Shown here: positions 55,747-64,000 of the stretch, piece by piece | Numbering within the stretch: position 1 is the first letter of the stretch | How the letters are laid out: every line of letters starts with the position of its first letter | Assembly: GCF_040939455.1 (NCBI RefSeq) | Contig: NC_134108.1 | Coordinates: 8,213,501-8,277,500, forward strand | Length of the DNA: 64,000 bases | Direction of reading: 5' to 3' | Source of the DNA: Microcebus murinus | Lineage: Eukaryota > Chordata > Mammalia > Primates > Cheirogaleidae | Notes under the pieces: model-generated | Database searches by the model: none | The model's input: only the letters and a program-made list of their open reading frames with translations | What the model was told of the DNA's origin: nothing | Translations under genes and position numbers: made by a program

Positions 55747-56759
55747 GAAACCCAGTGAGATTCCAGAGTACCCATTCAGGTGAGTGCTCTCACGGGGTTG
55801 GGAGTGGACACCCTGCCACCGCCTTGAAAGTTTCAGCTTGAATGCCATGGGTGCTGTTATTGGTATTTGGGACATGGCTAGGGGCCAGGAACCAGGAGAT
55901 AGCTGAGTGGGTAGACAAGGCCAGCTAAGATGCAAGATAGTGTCCCCTGATTTGAACTTCTCTGCAGAAGTCCAGTAGCAGAGATTAATTTGGCAGTGAC
56001 CAGTGGTCTCTCAAATTTTGGCTCTTTGTTTTTAAGGACAAAAAGAGCCTAGACATTCCCTGTTAAATGATAGGGAAGCAAGAGATCTCATTCCTTGTTC
56101 CTCTTTTCTTCTCTTGTTCCTTCCATACTGGCCTCTTTTGTTAGTTAATTGCCTTAAAAGTGTTGTGATTTCTAACAAAATATTGAATAATTTTATTAAT
56201 ATTTATTGTTTGGGAAAGGAAAATTCACTTAGTGAATTATAACTCTTTAAAATTTTTTTTATTTATATTTACACTTTATGTATCTTTGACAGTTTGGAAA
56301 TTCTTAGGATGGTTCATTGTGCCTACTTACACTATTTAGAGATTTCAACTCTGCAATCTGAAGGAATAAAATTTGGTCTGCTTTCGAAGTTGGTGAATGC
56401 ATTTTGAGTTTTCCCTTGTATTTCGTTTCATTTAAGTAGTAACACTATATAATTCATTTAAGTAATGAATGAAATGAAAGTAGTTGGGACTCCCCAGCTA
56501 CTCCAGTTTTTAATTTAAGCACTAAATGTGTGTTTGCCACTGCTAATTAAATATGGAATGTTTATTGAAGAGACCAAAAGTTTGCGTTGTTTTCCTTCTA
56601 ACATATTTGCCATCCATGCCTGTTGACATAAAGCATAAAGATCTTTTTCATTGTGTTGTTATAATGTGACCTACAGACTTTTGTATAAAGTATAGTACAT
56701 TATTTTTCCAAATAAGATTAAAATGCAAAGAACCATAAAAAGAGTAATTTCATAACTAA

Positions 56760-56845
56760 TTTACTACTTACCCATACTTGAGCAAACCAGTTAGCATCTG
56801 TGAACCTCAGTTTGCCATCTGTAAAAAGGGAATAAAAAAGTTTTT
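56760..56845 (+). mobile_element. MIR SINE fragment, sense
   Basis: GTGAACCTCAGTTTGCCATC followed by TGTAAAAAGGGAATAAAA is the MIR core. Confidence 0.7.
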
Positions 56846-57164
56846 AAGTGAAAGAACATAAAATAAACTGAGACAAAGCTTTCATCTGTGAAATCCAAAC
56901 AGTTTATCTTCAAATGCTGTAAGCTTTCTGTTTCTTTTGTGGTTTTTCCTCTGGATGTGTTTTACAAACTTTTTAGTGTAATCTGTTAGCTAAAACTTTG
57001 GGTTCCTATAAACCAGATAAAGTTTGTCCATAGGTCTTCTCTGGGAAACAGCACTATGAAATGTTTGGGTTATTTAGTAAAAGGGAGCACCCTAATTTTA
57101 TCTTCTTTCCAACCTCTGTATGTTCCAGTTGTCTGAATTCACTATTGGTCACATGAGTTCCTTC

Positions 57165-57420
57165 TCATGTATTGGATACCTGTTACATGCTCCCTGCTGG
57201 GACAATAAAAATAAGATTGGTTTTGCCTTTAAAGAGTGCTCAGTCTCAGGGGAGGCAGATGTGTAAACAAAAAATTGCAATATAGTATGGCATAGTAATA
57301 GAGGTCCTTACAGAAGATGAAATGTGCCCTGGGGCTCTTAGGGTGAGTGTTGAGGGGTGTGGGAAGCTCCCAGCTCCCCAATGCCTGAGGGCAGGAGGGC
57401 ATTTCAGGCAGAATTGGTCA
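57165..57420 (-). mobile_element. L2-like fragment, antisense, weak
   Basis: ATACCTGTTACATGCTCCCT and AGTGCTCAGTCTCAGGGGAG sit where reverse L2 would place them. Confidence 0.5.
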
Positions 57421-57787
57421 ATTCTGCTTTTCTTTATTCATTAAGTCCTTTTTTATCACCTGTAGATAAATGATAATACTATTTTAAAGGAAATGGAAAA
57501 TTTCATTAGCATAGTTAATTATCCTTTTAATCTATTTGAGAAAGGCTTAAGAGCAAAATAAAAAATTTCTGACCTTGACCCAAGTTTTATTGATAAAAGA
57601 GAGAGGAACAGAGGATCAAACTAGTCAGTATATCAGTTTTATTTATCTTTTTGTTAAGTTTGGAGTCACTTTCCACAACCTAGTTTTGTTTTCCATTTTT
57701 GCCTGAGAGAATATCAACTTAAAATTGCCTGTGTCAACAGTCAGTTATATCATATATTGTAAATAATTGTTTTTACATGAGAATGGA

Positions 57788-57985
57788 ATAAACAAACTAG
57801 CCTCTGCAGGCCAAATCTGGCTGTGGTGGCCTGTTTTTGTATGGTCTACCAGCTAAGAATGGTTTTTACATTTTGAAGGGTGGTTTTAAGAACAACAACA
57901 TGCAACAGATACCAAATAAGGCCCTCAAAGCCTCAAATATCTACTAACTGTCCCTTTATTGAAAAAGTTTGTCAACCTCTGCTTC
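57788..57985 (+). mobile_element. hAT-type DNA element relic
   Basis: GCAGGCCAAATCTGGCTGTG, GGCCCTCAAAGCCTCAAATA and AAAAAGTTTGTCAACCTCTG match a common hAT repeat. The family name is not certain. Confidence 0.65.
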
Positions 57986-58650
57986 TACGATACAAGTAAT
58001 TATTGCTAAGCATTTGTTATAACCTTGTGTCTCTTTTATGACTAGGCTAGTAAATTTGGAAGCACATCCAAATTGGTTCCAGTTTTTAAAAAATTGTTCT
58101 CAGAGGACAAAGTCTATTTTGTTAGCCAGTGTTAAGTGCCTTATAGGCTCCAAGCATGGATACCTATTATAAAAAACTGTCACCAAGAAGTAGGCATGGT
58201 TGGTGCTGAGGTAATATTTTAAACAAGGCAGGTATTTATGGCGATTCTTTGTTCTATAGAGAAAGTGGTAGTATCTTATGTCACACTTTCTAAGCTGTTG
58301 GATAATGACAGATTTCTGGCATATTCTAAAAGAAAGCAATTTGTACCTGATAATTTGAGTTGGAAAGAGAATATTATATAAATGAATTGCTTTTTTATTG
58401 ATAATTTGAAATCAAGTTTTGACCTACTGTAGTCTATATGTGAATTTCTAGCTGGATGTTTTATATTTGAATCCCTAATGTAGACCACCCTGTCTAAAAC
58501 AGAGCTCCATCACTGCCCACCCTGTGCCCTGCTTTAGTATGCCTGGTAGAACTCATCTCTACCTATAATCATGCTAGTCACTTGTTTATTTGCACTCCTT
58601 TCCAGCTGCAAAGCAAGAGGCAAGGTAGTTTTTTTAAAAAAGAGCATCTA

Positions 58651-58965
58651 GCTGGGTGCAGTGGCTCACACCTGTAATCCCAGCACTTTGGAGGCTGAGG
58701 TGGGAGGATCACTTGAGGCCAGGAGTTTGAGAACAGCCTGGGCAACAAAATGAGACCCCATCTCTATAAAAAATTTACAAATAAGCCGGGTGTGGTGGTG
58801 TGTGCCTGAGGTCCCAGCTACTTGGGAGGCTAAGGTAGGAGGATCAGTTGAGCCCAGGAATTATTGGAGGTTGCAGTGAGCTGTGATAGTTCTGCACTCC
58901 AGCCTGGGCAACAGAGCAAGACCCTGTCTGTAATTTTAAAATACATTTGGAAAAAAAAAAAAAAA
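58651..58965 (+). mobile_element. Alu, older type, sense
   Basis: GCTGGGTGCAGTGGCTCACA to an A run at 58951-58966. It has no TTGGCCAACTA insertion. Confidence 0.92.
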
Positions 58966-58974
58966 AGCTTCATT

Positions 58975-59315
<341 letters not shown>

Positions 59316-59394
59316 TCATTATCTGTTTCTAGGACAAACTTTAAATTCTTGCTTTAATAGAGGATGGCTGGGTAAGTAAACATACCTGCCTCTT

Positions 59395-59550
59395 AGTGGA
59401 TGATCTTGGGCAGGTTTCTTCACCTACCTCTGCCTCCTCATCTGTAAACAAGATCCTGTGTGTCTACCGGCAAGAACTGCTGAGATGACATACAGGAAGC
59501 ACCTGGCCTTGTGCCTGGCCCTGGTCAGTAAGGGCTGTGTGGTTCTCCTT
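59395..59550 (+). mobile_element. MIR SINE, sense
   Basis: GATCTTGGGCAGGTTTCTTC, CTCATCTGTAAACAAGATCC and TTGTGCCTGGCCCTGGTCAG follow MIR. Confidence 0.78.
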
Positions 59551-59689
59551 GCAACTGCTAAATTCTAATCTGATTAAAAGCTTTGCTATCTCATGATGGT
59601 CATTCTTTTCCTCCAACTTAAACAGCCTAATAAAGTAATGCAATAGGATTTTTTTGTCTTTTTGCTGCCACAGTGAACAGTACCCACAA

Positions 59690-60390
59690 CCCTCCATAAA
59701 ATTCATTCATTCAACAAGTAGAGTAACTACTGTGTGCCAGGTTTTTAGGTACTGGGGATACATTGGTGAACAAAAAGAGACTTTTATGGGATTGCCACAC
59801 CTTTGGTTTAAGGTCACATCAAATGAATGGCGGAACCAGTTTCCAGCTAATGTGTATTTCAGCCTTAAATGCACGTTACTACATCCTCTCTTAGTGGCCA
59901 AATGCCCTGGGAAAGTAGGTGTAGGTCTAAGTAAAACAGCTTTTCTTTTTTTTTTTTTTTTTGAGACAGAGTCTCACTTTGTTGCCCACAACCTCAAACT
60001 CCTGGGCTCAAGCCATCCTACTGTCTCAGCCTCCCAAGTAGCTAGGACTACAGGCATGCGCCACCATGCCCGGCTAATTTTTTCTATATATATTAGTTGG
60101 CCAATTAATTTCTTTCTAATAGAGAAAATGTATAGTAGAGATGGGGTCTTGCTCTTGCTCAGGCTGGTTTTGAACTCCTGACCTTGAGCAATCCTCCCGC
60201 CTGGGCCTCCCAGAGTGCTACGATTACAGGTGTGAGCAAAACAGCTTTTTTGGTTTGGAGTCGTAAAGGGAGCTGTGTTTTCTTCAGCCCCTCCTGGAGG
60301 GAAAGACCTGGCTCTCAAGAAGCTTACATTGTAGACAGACTAATAACTAATACAACGTCAGGGAGTGGTAGGAGCACTGCTGTAGATTTT
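59690..60390 (-). mobile_element. L2 3' end, antisense, split by an Alu
   Basis: CATTCATTCAACAAGTAGAG and ACTGGGGATACATTGGTGAA lie before the Alu; AGAAGCTTACATTGTAGACA lies after it. Confidence 0.7.
59948..60237 (-). mobile_element. Alu (lemur type), antisense, with internal deletion
   Basis: AAAACAGCTTTT flanks both ends. The segment between GTTGCCCA and CAACCTCAAACTC is missing, about 45 bp of the right monomer. Confidence 0.92.
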
Positions 60391-61642
60391 CATCCAGTCT
60401 TTGCCAAGAGATAGAGTTACTTTTATCTTTTAACTAGCTCTTTGTTGGGAGAAGAGTTAGAACTATTTGGCAAAGTGACTTATGAGTGGGCAGCACGTGA
60501 TGTGTTTTTGTTGGTTATTTTTGGTAAATCGCTCTTGCATTGGACAGTGAATCATGGTCTTTCTCTAAGAACTTGTTTTCACATAGGCTTGGTCATCATT
60601 TGCTATACACACTTAGATTCCTCCAGATGCTGTGTTCAGAGAAATTGATTGTTTTGATAATATTTTGCCTTTTGCACCATTGTTTGCATCTATAGATTTC
60701 TTATAAAATATGTCTTAGAAAGAAATCCAGCCTTGTTCCTTATGTTTTCAAAGAGAAAACTGAATGATAGGTCACTTGGTTAAAGCATAGAGAAAGTATG
60801 AGATTACAGTCACTGTTTATGAAATACATATGTTACTGTGTACATTCATACAGTATTCTCATTAAGGTGTGTTTCATTGCCTCAGTTAAATAATTAAGGG
60901 TGTTGCTTCTGGGATGTTGAAGTATTCCCTTACATAATACATTGCTGTTTGGGTGAGACTCTTAAGCGGCTTTAGATGGGGAGATAGGGTGGAGAAAACT
61001 GGATGTTTTATTAAGAACCTGGCTGAACAAAGCAATGTGGAGATAAGTGTGATAACAAGGTGACAAAAATGCGTTCTATAATTTGAACAAATCAACTATA
61101 AAAAGATATTTTCAAAGCAATACGGGAAATTGGATATATACTGAACTTTGTTATAATTGTTTTAAATTATTTTGAATATGATAGTGATAGTGTGGCTAGG
61201 TATATTTTTTAAAGTCCTTTAAAGCTACATACCAAAGATTGTACAAGTGAAGTAATGTATGATGGCCTTAAAATATGCCAACAAAACATTTTTTTTTCAA
61301 AGTAGTAGAAAGAGATGAAAGAAGAGTGCTAGAAAGTTAATGGTGTTGAAGCTGAGGGAGAGTATGAGGAGGCTCATTGTACTATTTATTCTCTCTACTT
61401 TTGTGATGTTTCGAATTTTCTATTATGGAAAATTTATAAGTAGCATGTTACAGGGATAGAAAGGGAGAAAGGCTTCACTTTTGCTCATCACAAAATGCCT
61501 GAGTGTTGGGTCAGGAGGATCCCAGTGAGAGCGCAAGTCCCCTGTCCCCCACTGCTGCACAGTGAGTGGTTCTCTGAGGATTTCTGAGGTAGCACCACAG
61601 TATCTTGGGTGGCCTTTGTGTTCTGGACCCAATGAGAGTTAA

Positions 61643-62018
<376 letters not shown>

Positions 62019-62516
62019 ATGCACACGTTTTAACATACCGACTGCCAACCAAAAAAACCCCAAACCTTTTCCTTGGGGCCATGGTGTTTTATTATGAAAA
62101 TAGAATAAAAACTTAGAAAAAAATAATCCTTTTTAAGTTATTGAAAAATTTCTGCAGGGCTTTGCCCAGGGGGCCACCCATCACATAACATGTATGCTAC
62201 AGCATGGCACCCTCAGTTGCCTATGCACCATGACGCTCCCAAGGTAGAGACCTGTGAGTTATATATGCTTCATGAGGCCCCGGGATCAAAACTACAGTGA
62301 ATTTAATACAACTCATATGGCAGCTAATGTGTCAAAGGAGGTCTCTAGTCAAAATTGTAGCTGACGTGGAAACACATAACTGTTTGTTCCCAGGTTCCAC
62401 TATTATACCGTATGCCTAAGATTGGCGGGGGCACGTTGGGGAAGGGGACAGAGTGCTGTGACCCAGCTGGGAACAAGCTTAATAGCAACTTTCTTAGACT
62501 TAAAAATTAGAAATGG

Positions 62517-62797
62517 GCTGGGTGCAGTGTCTCATGCCTGTAATCCTAGCGTTTTGGGAGGCCAAGGCAGGAGGATCACTTGAGGTCAGGAGTTCGAGAC
62601 CAGCCTGATCAAAAGTGAGGCCCCATCTCTACTAAAAATAGGAACAATTAGCCAGATGTGGTGGCACATGTCTGTAGTCCCAGCGACAGGGGAGGCTGAG
62701 GCAGGAAGATCAGTTGAGCCCTAGGAGTTTGAGGTTGCAGTGAGCTATGATAATGCCACTGCACTCTAGCCAGGGTGACAGAGCAAGATGATAAAAA
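62517..62797 (+). mobile_element. Alu, older type, sense
   Basis: GGCTGGGTGCAGTGTCTCAT to GGTGACAGAGCAAGATGATA. No TTGGCCAACTA insertion. Confidence 0.9.
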
Positions 62798-64000
62798 AAT
62801 AAAAAATGGAAATAATGAAATATGGGACATCTACTGAGTAGGGTTTTGTGTAGTCATTTTAAGGGATCAATGTACACTCTGTACCGGGGCTGTGGATGGA
62901 GGTGGGGAGGAGGAAATACAGCAGACCAGGAGCTGGAGCTGGGGTTGGGGTGAGTGATAGGGTTGCACTATGTGGTCCTCTCCCAATCAAGTGATTATCT
63001 GCAAATCATAATCCTATTCTAAATGTAACATATTTGTGACAAAGTAGAAATTGAAGAGTTTTTTTTTTTTTAATTTCGTATAATTTCAGAAATGGTGGTT
63101 TAAAAACTATAAGTGTTAGTGGGGTTTGCTTCTTCAAGCAGATTTTGTAAGCTTACTGATTTAGTTTGGATTTAAAAAAAGTTATTGGGGTCTTGGCTCT
63201 AATGATTTTTGCTGGTTGACAAAAGTAAACTTCTTAGGCAAGGTCAAATAAATCTTGTCTAGTGTAAACTCTTTATAGGAGAAATGTTTTTTAACTACAA
63301 AATATTACTGCTCATGTGATCGTAACTAGGGGCAAAGATTTATCTCAGAAATGGCATAAGATTTAAGTATGGTTTATTTTTATATACTCTATAAAACAAC
63401 AGGTTAGCCAAGGACATTTTCATTTTTTCCTATACTCTCACTAGATTGGTAAGGGAAAACTCTTAACAGACTTACAAATTTATAAAGAAATAGTGCTTTC
63501 CAGGTCAGTATTGAAGTTTAGTGTGTACACCTTTTAGTTTTCTATGTTTTGTGAGCCTAGAATTAAAAACCATTGTAACATGTAATAGCCATTTTGGCCT
63601 TGTCCCTTGCTTTTGTCTTTTATGGGATCCTAGGTTTCTGTAATTAACTTCACATTTCAGTGAACTAAATTGGTGTTGAAGTATGTATGACACACCTAGT
63701 AAACTGAAATCCCATGTTACAGAATCAAGACTTTATAAGTTTATTAGATAAAGTGACCTTGAACAATAATTTATTTTGCCTGCCTTGGCATGGGGAAGAT
63801 GAGAAGGATGTAGGTTATTTGTGTTTTTGGAAGAATAGTTTCTTTTGCAGAGTGTAACATCATTTTATTTCTTTCTCCTTTCCCATGTAAAGTGGTATCT
63901 AAAGAATTCTAGGTTAGTTCCCAGAGTAGCTTTACAAATATAATGTATGTCTTTCCCGGTATGGAAGAAGTTGGTTCCTAGTTACAGACACTCACAAAAA

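Noticed and set aside
62868..62900. ATCAATGT as the start of EZR exon 2
   Set aside because: The sequence after it does not encode the ezrin FERM start and no acceptor precedes it.

Overview
Mammalian nuclear DNA, almost certainly from a strepsirrhine primate and most likely a lemur. About forty Alu elements or fragments lie in the window. Most are dimeric Alus with an A/T-rich insertion containing the 11-mer TTGGCCAACTA in the right monomer region, a variant I associate with lemurs and not with human Alus. A short L1 3' end at 54.2 kb also looks primate but not human. The species is an inference.

Only one protein-coding gene is supported. A CpG island at about 48.77-50.16 kb holds the first exon of the ezrin gene (EZR) on the plus strand. 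Its 5' leader matches the human EZR leader as I remember it. The coding part is four codons (Met-Pro-Lys-Pro, 50068-50079), followed by a GTGAGT donor. From 50080 to the window end is the first intron; the second coding exon is not reached. A GC-box cluster next to an AP-1 site (TGACTCA, 49914-49920) lies about 50-60 bp upstream of the likely start site.

Layout: 0-7.7 kb is a dense Alu cluster with an old L1 3' end that was hit by an RPL29 processed pseudogene and then by Alus. 7.7-16.5 kb is mostly single-copy sequence with L2, MIR and MaLR LTR relics and a U6 pseudogene. 16.6-30.5 kb has Alus and a long antisense L1 ORF2 relic. 30.6-33.14 kb is a 2.5 kb minisatellite of 12-bp CA-rich units with higher-order structure. 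33.1-48.7 kb is intergenic sequence with MaLR, L1, L2, MIR, MER5 and Alu copies. 48.77-50.16 kb is the EZR promoter island. 50.1-64 kb is EZR intron 1, with single-copy AT-rich blocks among old repeats and Alus.

No operon, phage, CRISPR array or new enzymatic system is present. The best leads for a second look are the minisatellite, an Alu that appears to carry a 3' transduced tail (18.38-18.75 kb), an open exon-like block with good splice signals (38959-39120), and an unassigned minus-strand open segment (6940-7226). All family names come from memory of consensus sequences, without a database search.
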